Positions 55,820 to 64,000 of a DNA stretch of 64,000 nt are shown here, one piece after another (positions within the stretch are counted from its first letter, which is position 1; every line of letters starts with the position of its first letter). The stretch comes from Bacteroidota bacterium (lineage in GTDB: Bacteria > Bacteroidota > Bacteroidia > Chitinophagales > Chitinophagaceae). The DNA is taken from assembly GCA_005800655.1 (NCBI GenBank), contig SYEV01000049.1, positions 18,176 to 82,175 of the forward strand, written 5' to 3'. Position numbers and translations under genes: made by a program. Under the pieces are notes generated by a model that saw only the letters and a program-made list of their open reading frames with translations, did not search any database and was not told where the DNA came from.

Positions 55820-56551
55820 TTAAGATAGGGTATAAGCGGCGGCCGCAAATTGAATGGAGCTTGGATTTGCCTGAAGCAAACATCGGCCTGCTGATTCGAC
55901 TGTGGCGCCGGTGGTAATAATGTCATCCACCAAAAGGAGGCACTTTTTCCGAATTTGGTCGGTGTTTTTTAGACCAAAAAGGTGGTCGGTATTATGGCCT
56001 CGTTCAATGCGATCCTTGCGTGTCTGGGTATTTGTTTTTTTATTTTTAAATAGCACTGCATTTAAAATGGGTATGGGCAATACCTGTGCGATACCTTCGC
56101 AAATGATTAGGGACTGATTATAGCCCCTGGTCCTTTCCGTAATTTTTCGAACTGGAATTGGGATTAAACAATCAATTTCATTAAATCGGTTTGCTTTTTT
56201 CAAAGCCCAGCCAATCATATTACCTAATAGCCAACCCGCCCTTTTATTTTGTTTGTATTTTAATTCAAAAAGTAACAATTGAACAATACTGTTTTTTGTA
56301 AAAAACAAAGCTGCCCCGCTCGGGCCTAAAGGCAGTCTTCCCCAAAATATTTTGTCGACGTTATTATTTTCAATTTCAAAAAAATCAGTGAAGGGCAGTT
56401 GTGCGTAACAATTGGGGCACAATACTTGAAACTTTATTAGATCCGTACTTCCGCAATGCAAACAAATTTTTGGATACACTAAATGTAAAAATGCAATCAA
56501 GTATTTTTTTACATGGGATATAAGAAACTTGATGAAGTTCATGGGGGGCAT
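55820..56551 (-). CDS. comF: ComF-family phosphoribosyltransferase-like protein
   Basis: A 243-residue protein with an N-terminal four-cysteine zinc site (Cys30, Cys33, Cys45, Cys48) and a phosphoribosyltransferase fold with the PRPP loop VDDIITTGATVES (about 204-216). The segment RTRGYNQS is also typical. In competent bacteria ComF acts in DNA uptake. It lies 20 bases after the end of radA on the same strand. Confidence 0.9.
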   Translation of the reverse strand: MPPMNFIKFLISHVKKYLIAFLHLVYPKICLHCGSTDLIKFQVLCPNCYAQLPFTDFFEIENNNVDKIFWGRLPLGPSGAALFFTKNSIVQLLLFELKYKQNKRAGWLLGNMIGWALKKANRFNEIDCLIPIPVRKITERTRGYNQSLIICEGIAQVLPIPILNAVLFKNKKTNTQTRKDRIERGHNTDHLFGLKNTDQIRKKCLLLVDDIITTGATVESAGRCLLQANPSSIQFAAAAYTLS

Positions 56552-56571
56552 TAAAAATGAATCTACAACTA

Positions 56572-57942
56572 CTAAAAAAATAATCGGTAGGCTTCATCTA
56601 CTCTTTCCACTGCAATAATTTGAATGCCGTGTTTTTTTTGTTCGATGCCTTTTTTGTTAAACTCGGAAATATAAATTTTTTCGAATCCTAATTTTTCTGC
56701 TTCTGCAATACGTTGTTGAATTCTATTCACGGCCCTAATTTCTCCATTCAATCCAACCTCTCCTGCAAAACAAATTCCTTGCGGCAATGGCACATCTTCA
56801 TAGGAAGAAAGTAAGGAAAGTATAATGGCTAAATCTAAGGAAGGGTCTTCAATTTTTAATCCCCCAGCAATATTGACAAATACATCTTTCATGCCAAACG
56901 CAAAGCCGCCGCGTTTTTCCAAAACGGCTAATAAAAGTTGAAGTCTCCTTAAGTCAAACCCAGTCACAGTGCGCTGTGGCGTACCATACACACTTTGTGT
57001 AACCAATGCTTGCACTTCAATTAATAAAGGGCGCATGCCTTCCATGGAGGCTGCAATAGTACTACCACTTAGTGATTCATTTCGTTGTGCAATTAAAAAT
57101 GCAGAAGGGTTATTGACTACTTTCATTCCCTCGCTGGTCATTTCATAAATACCTAATTCACTTGTTCCGCCAAATCTGTTTTTTAAAGTGCGCAACATGC
57201 GATACGCGTAATGGCGATCACCTTCAAATTGTAAAACAGTATCTACCATATGTTCTAAAATTTTGGGTCCAGCGATGGATCCTTCCTTGGTGATATGTCC
57301 AATTAAAAAAACAGGGGTACCAGTTTCTTTCGCAAATTTTTGAAATTCTGCAGCGGTCTGTTTTATTTGAGATACACTTCCTGCAGCAGAGTCAATCAAG
57401 TTGGATTCTAAAGTCTGAATTGAATCCACAATCACCACTGTCGGCTTTAATTTTTTAATTGCTTTAAAAATTTGTGCAGTATGCGTTTCCGTAAGTAAAT
57501 AAAAATTTTCATTTTGTAAGTTCAATCGGTCGGCGCGCATTTTTATTTGTTGAATGCTTTCTTCCCCACTGATGTATAAAACGGTTTGATCCTTCATCAT
57601 CAAACCTTGCTGCAAAAACAAAGTACTCTTTCCGATGCCGGGTTCCCCTGCAACTAAAATAATGGAGCCCAAAACAATTCCACCGCCTAATACTCTATTC
57701 AATTCCACATCGGAACTGTCAATTCTTTTTTCAGATTGGCTGTTTACTTCATTTAAGGAGATGGCCTGATTCCCTTTTTGGTTGGTATGGTATCCTTCCC
57801 AATCTGAATTGGTCTCCTTTGTTTTTTCAAACAATTCTTCGGTAAAAGTGTTCCACTCATTACAAGCAGGGCATTTTCCGGCCCATTTAGCAGCTTCATA
57901 ACCGCAATTATTACAGAAAAATGCCGATTTTGACTTACTCAT
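56572..57942 (-). CDS. radA: DNA repair protein RadA/Sms
   Basis: A 456-residue RecA-like helicase for branch migration in recombination. The zinc finger has Cys10, Cys13, Cys24 and Cys27; Walker A GEPGIGKST is at 99-107; the diagnostic KNRFG motif is at 254-258; the C-terminal Lon-protease-like domain (about 285-456) has GGLKIEDPSLDLAI. Length is normal. It probably heads the radA-comF pair. Confidence 0.96.
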   Translation of the reverse strand: MSKSKSAFFCNNCGYEAAKWAGKCPACNEWNTFTEELFEKTKETNSDWEGYHTNQKGNQAISLNEVNSQSEKRIDSSDVELNRVLGGGIVLGSIILVAGEPGIGKSTLFLQQGLMMKDQTVLYISGEESIQQIKMRADRLNLQNENFYLLTETHTAQIFKAIKKLKPTVVIVDSIQTLESNLIDSAAGSVSQIKQTAAEFQKFAKETGTPVFLIGHITKEGSIAGPKILEHMVDTVLQFEGDRHYAYRMLRTLKNRFGGTSELGIYEMTSEGMKVVNNPSAFLIAQRNESLSGSTIAASMEGMRPLLIEVQALVTQSVYGTPQRTVTGFDLRRLQLLLAVLEKRGGFAFGMKDVFVNIAGGLKIEDPSLDLAIILSLLSSYEDVPLPQGICFAGEVGLNGEIRAVNRIQQRIAEAEKLGFEKIYISEFNKKGIEQKKHGIQIIAVERVDEAYRLFF

Positions 57943-58009
57943 GCTGTAAAGATAATCGCTAGATTAAATATATTTCAGTATTTACCGAAATTTAATGAAA
58001 TGAATGATT

Positions 58010-58140
58010 TCGTAAATTGTATTGAAAATCAATATTTTAAATATAATTTATAATATAAATATATTTTTTTAATCCCCAAAAAATAAATAGTGTTATTAAA
58101 TAGTTAAATTATTTAATTTTTTTTTTATATTGTAGGCGAA
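58010..58140. promoter_or_regulatory. Very AT-rich upstream region of the SusC operon
   Basis: Within the 232-base gap before susC, about 130 bases are almost pure A/T. ATTAAATA (58095-58102) and TATTTAAT (58110-58117) form an 8-bp inverted repeat followed by a run of ten T. No clear TTTG/TAnnTTTG promoter is visible. It may hold a promoter bound by an alternative factor or a curved-DNA element; nothing else is seen. Confidence 0.3.
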
Positions 58141-58174
58141 TATGATTTTTTTAATAATTAATTCAAACAACAAT

Positions 58175-61100
58175 ATGAGAAAAAAACTATTATCGTGTTT
58201 GTTTTTTGCGTTTTTCTCTTTGCAAGCGGCGATCGCGCAAAATATCACTGTTACTGGTAAAGTTACAGATGACAAAAATGTGCCGATTGAAGGCGCTGTA
58301 GTAACAGAAAAAGCACAAACTAATAACCGATCAATTACAGATCCTTCTGGTATCTATCGAATTAGCGTTAAAGCAGGTAGTATCATCACTGTTACTAGCG
58401 TTGGTTTTGAATCTAAACAAGCAGCTGCAGGATCAACTACTAATTTCAGCCTTAAAGCTTTGAGAGAAGAATTAACTGAAGTGGTTGTAACTGCATTAGG
58501 TATTAAAAAGGAAAAGAAAGCATTAGGATACGCAGTATCATCCATTGGAAAAAGAGATATTGAATTAAAGCCTGAGATTGATGTTGCTCGTATATTAAAC
58601 GGAAAGGCCCCGGGCGTAAATATTTTAAATACAAGTGGTTTGGCGGGATCTGGTACCAATGTAATCATTCGTGGGTTGTCTACAATTAGTGGTAATGCCC
58701 AACCATTATGGGTATTGGACGGTGTGCCAATTGATGGCGGTACTAATCAACAAACAAGTTTTGTATATGGTAACAATGCACCTAGTAGATTTTTAGATTT
58801 AGATGTCAATAATATTGAATCAATTGATGTATTGAAAGGATTAAGTGCTACTGTATTATATGGTGAGGGCGGATCCAATGGTGTAATTCTGGTGACTACA
58901 AAAAATCAATCATCAGGAGCAATAAAAGGTAAATCAGAAGTCACTGTTGCACAAACATACTCTGTTAACCAGTTTGCAAATCTTCCGGAATACAATACTT
59001 CCTATGGAGGCGGCTTTGATTTAAGTTTAGGATTGGCTTTTTACAGCAACTGGGGTGCTAAATTCACAGATCCTCCTACTTTAGTAAGCCATCCTTACAA
59101 TAGGGCCGCTTTATATGCTGCTTTTCCGGAGTTTAAGAATAATGTTTCCTATCCATATAAATTTTATAATAGTGTACCTCGTTTTTTTCGTGATGGTAGC
59201 ACTAAAAACACTTCTGTCAATTTTAAAGGGGCTTCTGGAAAAAATGTAAGTTACAATGTGAATTTTGGTTATACGGACGATAAAGGTTTTGTGACTGGCA
59301 ATGGCGTTATAAAAAGTAACATAGGAATGGGGGGTACTGCAAAATTGACCAATAAAATTACTATCTCAGGTAGTTTAAATAATTCTAGTACCGATGTTAG
59401 TTCACCACCTACTTCACCTTCCGGTGGAAGTGGTTCTTCCGCACCTTCTTTATATGGAGATGTGATGTACACTCCAACGGCTGTAGATTTAATTGGGTTA
59501 CCATGGGAAAACCCTATAGATCGTTCCCATGTTTACTATAGAGCCAATAATGGGATGCAAAATCCTACCTGGACTTTACATAATGCTTTTAATTCGGATA
59601 AAACATCTAGAACAATAGGTAGTGTTAGGGCTAAGTATGACATCCGAAAAGATTTATTTCTATCTTATACTTATGGCTTTGATAATTATACGAATGATCA
59701 GATGTATGCACAAAATAAAGGGGGCTCTTATTATCCTCGCGGTTTCTTAAGAACGTCTACTGCATTTAACTCCACATTGAACCATGAAATAAATTTATCT
59801 TACACAAGTATTGCAATTACTAATGATATCAATTTTGATTTTTTGGGCGGTGTCGTTTCAAAGGAGGTCTTGTTTAGACAATTTGGGGTGAAGAGTGAGG
59901 AGCAATTGGTGTTTGGTTTATTAGACCATTCCAACTTTGTAACTCATGATATTGTAAATGAGGGCGGCGGTGATATGGATTATCAATCAAAACAACAAAC
60001 ATTAGCTGCTTATGGGCAAGGCGTATTTGATTATAAAAAATACTTATACCTTTCACTTTCTGCTAGAAATTCTTGGTCTTCAACTTTAGAAGCTGCAAAC
60101 AGAAGTATTCTATATCCAAGTGCAAACGTATCCTTTATCCCAACGGAGGCTTTCACGTTCTTGCAAAACAAAAAGAATATAAATTATTTAAAATTATCTG
60201 CTTCTTATGCAACTTCAGCTAGATTCCCAGGTCCCTATAATACAAGAGCTGCTTTGGATCTTTCCACTCGACGTTTTCAAACTGTAGCAGGTACCATTTT
60301 AAATTCGAATAGTATTAGAAATTTTTTACCGAATTCCGATTTAAAAGCCGAATTACTGAAGGAGTCAGAATTTGGTATTGAATCTAAATTATTTCAAAGT
60401 AGATTATCACTTGATTTACATTATTATAGTCGAATTGCCCAAGATCAAATACTTACAAGTTTGTTAGATCCATCTACAGGTTTTACAGCCCAACAAATTA
60501 ATGCGGGGGATGTAAATAATAAAGGTTTCGAAATTCAAATTGCTTATAAAATAATCAGAAATAAAGATTGGCTTTGGGAAGTAACCGCCAACTGGACAAG
60601 AAACAGATCCATGGTTTCGAATATACCAAAAGAATTAAAAGAAATTAATTATGCAGGATATGGCGATCCTGGTAACTATGCCATTAATGGAATGCCAATG
60701 GGAGTTATTAAAGCTCTTGGCTTTAAGAGGGATTCAAACGGAGTTCGTATTGTTAACTCTGGTGGCGATTATATGTACACTGATGATCTTATTGTTGTTG
60801 GAGATCCTAATGAAAATTATCGACTTACTGGTATATCTAATTTAACCTATAAAGGATTTAGTTTCAGAATCCAAGTAAATTATACGGATGGAGGAGATAT
60901 TTATTCAGGAACAACAAGGGCATTATTAGCTCGAGGTGTTACAAAGGATACAGAATTTGACAGAGCTGCTCCTTATATATTGCCCGGTGTGAAAGTAGAT
61001 GGGTCTATAAATAATCAACAAATAAGTGCTACACAAGCTTATTTTAACAATATGTTTGGTCCTAATGAATCTGGTATCTTTGATGCAACTGTATTCAGAA

Positions 61101-61339
61101 TAAGCGATGTATCCCTGAGCTATTCTCTACCCGAAAAACTTTTAACAAAAACGCCATTTGGAAGCTTAACTGTGAGTGCAAATGGAAGTAACTTATTTTA
61201 TTATGCACCTAATTTCCCCAAATACGTAAACTTCGATCCAGAAGTAAGTAGTTTAGGGGTTAGTAGCGGTAGAGGTCTTGAATTTATTAATGGACCCTCT
61301 GCTCGAAGAATGGGTTTAAGTTTAAGAGTAACTTTTTAA
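58175..61339 (+). CDS. SusC/RagA-family TonB-linked outer-membrane transporter
   Basis: A 1054-residue receptor. A signal peptide (about 1-21, ending AIAQ) precedes a carboxypeptidase-regulatory domain (about 23-95). The SusC signature VVTALGIKKEKKALGYAVSSI starts near 105, then the plug with IIRGLSTISGNAQPLWVLDG and a barrel ending LRVTF. I use the ATG at 58175; an earlier ATG at 58142 adds eleven residues not typical of a signal peptide. With the SusD gene 29 bases downstream it forms an outer-membrane uptake complex. No glycosidase, sensor or sigma factor lies in the window to tell the substrate. Confidence 0.94.
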   Translation: MRKKLLSCLFFAFFSLQAAIAQNITVTGKVTDDKNVPIEGAVVTEKAQTNNRSITDPSGIYRISVKAGSIITVTSVGFESKQAAAGSTTNFSLKALREELTEVVVTALGIKKEKKALGYAVSSIGKRDIELKPEIDVARILNGKAPGVNILNTSGLAGSGTNVIIRGLSTISGNAQPLWVLDGVPIDGGTNQQTSFVYGNNAPSRFLDLDVNNIESIDVLKGLSATVLYGEGGSNGVILVTTKNQSSGAIKGKSEVTVAQTYSVNQFANLPEYNTSYGGGFDLSLGLAFYSNWGAKFTDPPTLVSHPYNRAALYAAFPEFKNNVSYPYKFYNSVPRFFRDGSTKNTSVNFKGASGKNVSYNVNFGYTDDKGFVTGNGVIKSNIGMGGTAKLTNKITISGSLNNSSTDVSSPPTSPSGGSGSSAPSLYGDVMYTPTAVDLIGLPWENPIDRSHVYYRANNGMQNPTWTLHNAFNSDKTSRTIGSVRAKYDIRKDLFLSYTYGFDNYTNDQMYAQNKGGSYYPRGFLRTSTAFNSTLNHEINLSYTSIAITNDINFDFLGGVVSKEVLFRQFGVKSEEQLVFGLLDHSNFVTHDIVNEGGGDMDYQSKQQTLAAYGQGVFDYKKYLYLSLSARNSWSSTLEAANRSILYPSANVSFIPTEAFTFLQNKKNINYLKLSASYATSARFPGPYNTRAALDLSTRRFQTVAGTILNSNSIRNFLPNSDLKAELLKESEFGIESKLFQSRLSLDLHYYSRIAQDQILTSLLDPSTGFTAQQINAGDVNNKGFEIQIAYKIIRNKDWLWEVTANWTRNRSMVSNIPKELKEINYAGYGDPGNYAINGMPMGVIKALGFKRDSNGVRIVNSGGDYMYTDDLIVVGDPNENYRLTGISNLTYKGFSFRIQVNYTDGGDIYSGTTRALLARGVTKDTEFDRAAPYILPGVKVDGSINNQQISATQAYFNNMFGPNESGIFDATVFRISDVSLSYSLPEKLLTKTPFGSLTVSANGSNLFYYAPNFPKYVNFDPEVSSLGVSSGRGLEFINGPSARRMGLSLRVTF

Positions 61340-61368
61340 TATCAACTTAAAAAAAAAATTAAAAATTT

Positions 61369-63057
61369 ATGAAATTTATAAAAATTATACTTGTTACTAC
61401 GTTACTTACTTCATCAGTAGCATGTACCAAACAATTAGATAGTCTTTTAGACAATCCAAACTCACCTTCGTTAAATACTGCTGACGTTGACCTATTACTT
61501 AATACGGTACAACTAAGTTTTTCGTATTTATTTGATGATGCTTCGAATACAGGCGGTCAATTAACTAGACAACAAACTTGGTATGGTCCAACTTACTCAA
61601 ATGCATACACCCCAAGTTCTTTCAATGGTTTGTGGAACACAGGCTATACCTCTATTTTGAAAAATGCGAACGCCTTGATTCCTTTGGCACAGGCGCAAAA
61701 AAGATATACTGCATCAGGTATGGCAAAATTTATGAAGGCGTATACAATTACTCTCTTAGTAGACGCTTTTGGAGATATTCCTTATTCTGAGGCTGTTTTA
61801 GGTGTTGCAAATCCAAATCCAAAAACAGATGCAGGTGCTAAAATTTATGAACAAGCAATACTTTTATATGATGATGCTATCAAAGATTTTAAGAATGCAG
61901 GTGCTGCCCCTGCTAATGATATTTTTTATCAGGGAAGCACTGCTAAATGGATAACAGCTTCTAATACAATGAAGTTAAAATTACTCATGCAAACACGCAA
62001 AGTTGATCCAAGCTCACATGCAAAAATTGCAGCATTAATTGCCACCGGTGATTTAATCAAATCAGTGGATGGTGATTTAAATTTTAAATATGGTACAACT
62101 ATAACCTCACCTGATTCTCGTCATCCTGATTATGCAGGTAATTACGGGCCAAATGGTGCTGGTGAATATTTGGGGGATTGGTTCATGTGGGCAGTTGTTG
62201 CTGAAAAAACTGGGGCAGTTACCGCAGTTAATCCCAGAGGAGCAACACTTGACCCAAGACAACGCTACTATTTTTATAGACAAAATACAAACAGTGCGAA
62301 TGTAAATGACATTACTTTATTTTGCAGCACTAATGCACAAAGACCTCCGAATTACAATGATGAAATGCCCTATTGTTATGTAGGTGCTGGCTATTGGGGT
62401 CGTGATCATGGCGATAACGGGGGTACACCTCCTGATGGTCAATTTAAGACAACTTGGGGTGTATATCCTGCTGGTGGAGAAATAGATGTAAATCAAGCAG
62501 CTGGGGTTAAATTAGAAATGGGTGGAAAAGGTGCTGGTATTTTACCAATATGGAACTCAGAGTTTACTTATTTTGTTCATGCTGAAGCCGCAATTGTGGG
62601 TATTATTCCTGGAGGAGCAACTCAAGCAAAAACATTTTTAACTGCTGCGCTTAAGGCTTCGATAGCAAAAGTGACTGGTTTTGCCGCTAAAGTCGGTGTA
62701 TCTGTTTCAACTACTTTTGCTCCCACGACTGCGAGTATAGATAATTACGTTAGTCTTGTGGGTGCACAATATGATGCCGCCGCTACAAATGAAGACAAAT
62801 TAGCAGTGATTATGAAAGAATACTATCTCGCTTTATGGGGAAATGGTTGGGAAGCTTACAATAATTACAGATTAACAGGATATCCCAAAAATATGCAGCC
62901 AACTGTTTTCGCTACTAATCCAGGGCTATTTATACGATTATTTCAGTACCCACAGGATTATGTTGGTAGAAATTTGAACGCGCCTAAGCAAAGATCTTTA
63001 GGAACTGCAGTTAGTAAAGCATTTTGGGATAGTAACCCTGATAATTTCATCAAATAA
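61369..63057 (+). CDS. SusD/RagB-family substrate-binding lipoprotein
   Basis: A 562-residue lipoprotein with the lipobox SSVA-Cys19. The helical TPR-like core with NPNSPSLNTADVDLLLNT, FMKAYTITLLVDAFGDIPYSEA and WGNGWEAYNNYRLTGYP is that of the second SusD group (SusD/RagB-like). It acts as the extracellular lid on the SusC barrel. The near-C-terminal region has GLFIRLFQYPQ. Its pairing with the upstream SusC gene is clear. Confidence 0.93.
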   Translation: MKFIKIILVTTLLTSSVACTKQLDSLLDNPNSPSLNTADVDLLLNTVQLSFSYLFDDASNTGGQLTRQQTWYGPTYSNAYTPSSFNGLWNTGYTSILKNANALIPLAQAQKRYTASGMAKFMKAYTITLLVDAFGDIPYSEAVLGVANPNPKTDAGAKIYEQAILLYDDAIKDFKNAGAAPANDIFYQGSTAKWITASNTMKLKLLMQTRKVDPSSHAKIAALIATGDLIKSVDGDLNFKYGTTITSPDSRHPDYAGNYGPNGAGEYLGDWFMWAVVAEKTGAVTAVNPRGATLDPRQRYYFYRQNTNSANVNDITLFCSTNAQRPPNYNDEMPYCYVGAGYWGRDHGDNGGTPPDGQFKTTWGVYPAGGEIDVNQAAGVKLEMGGKGAGILPIWNSEFTYFVHAEAAIVGIIPGGATQAKTFLTAALKASIAKVTGFAAKVGVSVSTTFAPTTASIDNYVSLVGAQYDAAATNEDKLAVIMKEYYLALWGNGWEAYNNYRLTGYPKNMQPTVFATNPGLFIRLFQYPQDYVGRNLNAPKQRSLGTAVSKAFWDSNPDNFIK

Positions 63058-63069
63058 AAATAACCTATA

Positions 63070-63975
63070 ATGAAAAAAATATTAAATAATTTATTAATTG
63101 GAATTGCTTTTACTTTGATTGCTTCTTCTTGTGAGAAAGAAAATCTGAGTACGATAAATCCTTTTACCGATATTAAAAATTTTGGGAAGGGTGCCTATAT
63201 AACGCTTAATTCAACTGTTAATTTGAACTTAAATTTCGCTGCTATCAATACATCGAAAGTAAGTGTAAAAGTAGATGCTTACAATAATGGCGTTACAATC
63301 AAAGAAGTAAAATTATTTGTTGTTAAGTCATCCAATGCAGATCCTAAAACTTGGAAATTGATTAAGACGGTGCCAATAAGTGGTACAACAGAATTATCTG
63401 TTACTGGTGCCGAAATTGCCACAGCAATGGGTCAAACGCCTGCAGCACTATTTGCACCTGGACAATTTTACACTATATACAATCAAGTAGTTACCTCTGA
63501 CAATAAAACCTTTGATGTTTCAAATACACTTCAAGCTTTAGAGGCAAGTTCAAATTATAATACTTGTTTTAGATGGACTGCATATGTAGTTTGCCCTTTT
63601 ACAGGCGGAATGACTGGAAAATATACTGTAAAGCAAGATGACTGGGCCGATTGGTCCGTTGGAGATATTGTAGAAGTTATGGATGGCCCTGGAGCAAATC
63701 AAATTAATTTGTCAAAAGTATGGCCCAACCCAGCTTATGGCGACTTAAAAAGTCCATTGGTAATTAGTGTTGATCCAGCTACTGGTTCTGCAAAATTAGC
63801 CACTAATAATGTAGTATTTGCGGATTACGGTCAACTGACTACAGCATATATGCCTTCATCTGGAACTGTTGGATATGTTTTTTCTTGCACTGGCTATATC
63901 GGATTAAAAATTGGTCTTAAATATGGGTCTGCTGACTATGGCATTAATGCCTTGGTTTTACAAAAGCTGAAATAA
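63070..63975 (+). CDS. Third lipoprotein of the SusC/SusD operon
   Basis: A 301-residue lipoprotein (lipobox IASS-Cys21) starting 12 bases after the SusD gene. The sequence is beta-rich, with a Big/fibronectin-like N-terminal half (about 30-155; GAYITLNSTVNLNLNF, VSVKVDAYNNGVTIKEVKLFVV) and a C-terminal half with paired cysteines (Cys163, Cys171) and FTGGMTGKYTV. I do not recognise a named family. By position it should be an auxiliary surface binding protein like SusE/SusF. Confidence 0.7.
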   Translation: MKKILNNLLIGIAFTLIASSCEKENLSTINPFTDIKNFGKGAYITLNSTVNLNLNFAAINTSKVSVKVDAYNNGVTIKEVKLFVVKSSNADPKTWKLIKTVPISGTTELSVTGAEIATAMGQTPAALFAPGQFYTIYNQVVTSDNKTFDVSNTLQALEASSNYNTCFRWTAYVVCPFTGGMTGKYTVKQDDWADWSVGDIVEVMDGPGANQINLSKVWPNPAYGDLKSPLVISVDPATGSAKLATNNVVFADYGQLTTAYMPSSGTVGYVFSCTGYIGLKIGLKYGSADYGINALVLQKLK

Positions 63976-64000
63976 TATTTAATTAATATAAAATAAGCCT

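Overview
The window is a gene-dense, AT-rich chromosomal segment of a member of the Bacteroidota, most probably the order Chitinophagales (family Chitinophagaceae). The phylum call rests on the SusC/SusD pair, a TonB-dependent receptor with a carboxypeptidase-regulatory domain, the gliding lipoprotein GldH, lipoproteins with short lipoboxes, A-rich start contexts without Shine-Dalgarno sequences, and promoters resembling the phylum consensus TTTG-N19/20-TAnnTTTG. The family-level call is an inference from the protein sequences. I see no phage, insertion sequence, CRISPR array, rRNA or tRNA. Most of the window is core genome.

Layout. 1-4.3 kb: a truncated amino-acid permease with a DDAH/arginine-deiminase-like enzyme, a ClC transporter, a small membrane protein and a beta carbonic anhydrase. 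4.4-8.7 kb: a TonB-dependent receptor with a beta-helix lipoprotein and a strong terminator. 8.8-11.5 kb: alanine dehydrogenase divergent from an Lrp regulator, a HAD phosphatase and a DUF4834 protein. 11.6-19.7 kb: rimP-nusA-infB, then a SurA-like isomerase and a long PurF-type amidotransferase. 19.7-23 kb (minus strand): a FabH-like ketosynthase, a mannose-1-phosphate guanylyltransferase and a KdsD-type isomerase. 23.2-34.2 kb: RecQ, a DUF3089 lipoprotein, a ChrA transporter, an RND efflux pair and a DUF5009 membrane protein. 34.2-43.3 kb: TypA, Obg, a TetR regulator, a PfkB kinase, asd, LigA and an NrtR-like Nudix regulator. 43.4-46.4 kb: the tightly packed yicC-gldH-kinase-regulator group. 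46.5-52.5 kb: an arginase-fold protein, PBP4-type DacB, MutL and an M3 peptidase. 52.6-57.9 kb (minus strand): ricT, holB, a glutathione peroxidase, comF and radA. 58.2-64 kb: a SusC-SusD-lipoprotein uptake operon.

The most interesting signals are regulatory rather than new protein systems. The 276-base leader of asd (39044-39319) holds a near-consensus promoter and two mini-ORFs rich in codons for aspartate-family amino acids. Each mini-ORF is tied to a terminator-like hairpin, and an upstream GGAAGG can pair with the first terminator arm. This looks like ribosome-mediated attenuation. The rimP-nusA-infB operon has a terminator-shaped hairpin 13 bases before its first start codon. Several other promoters carry perfect or near-perfect inverted repeats over the -7 box. 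Some core proteins carry altered active-site motifs: the arginase-fold protein, the Nudix regulator and the MutL C-terminus.

All calls come from reading the sequence and remembered family motifs. No database search or folding calculation was run.
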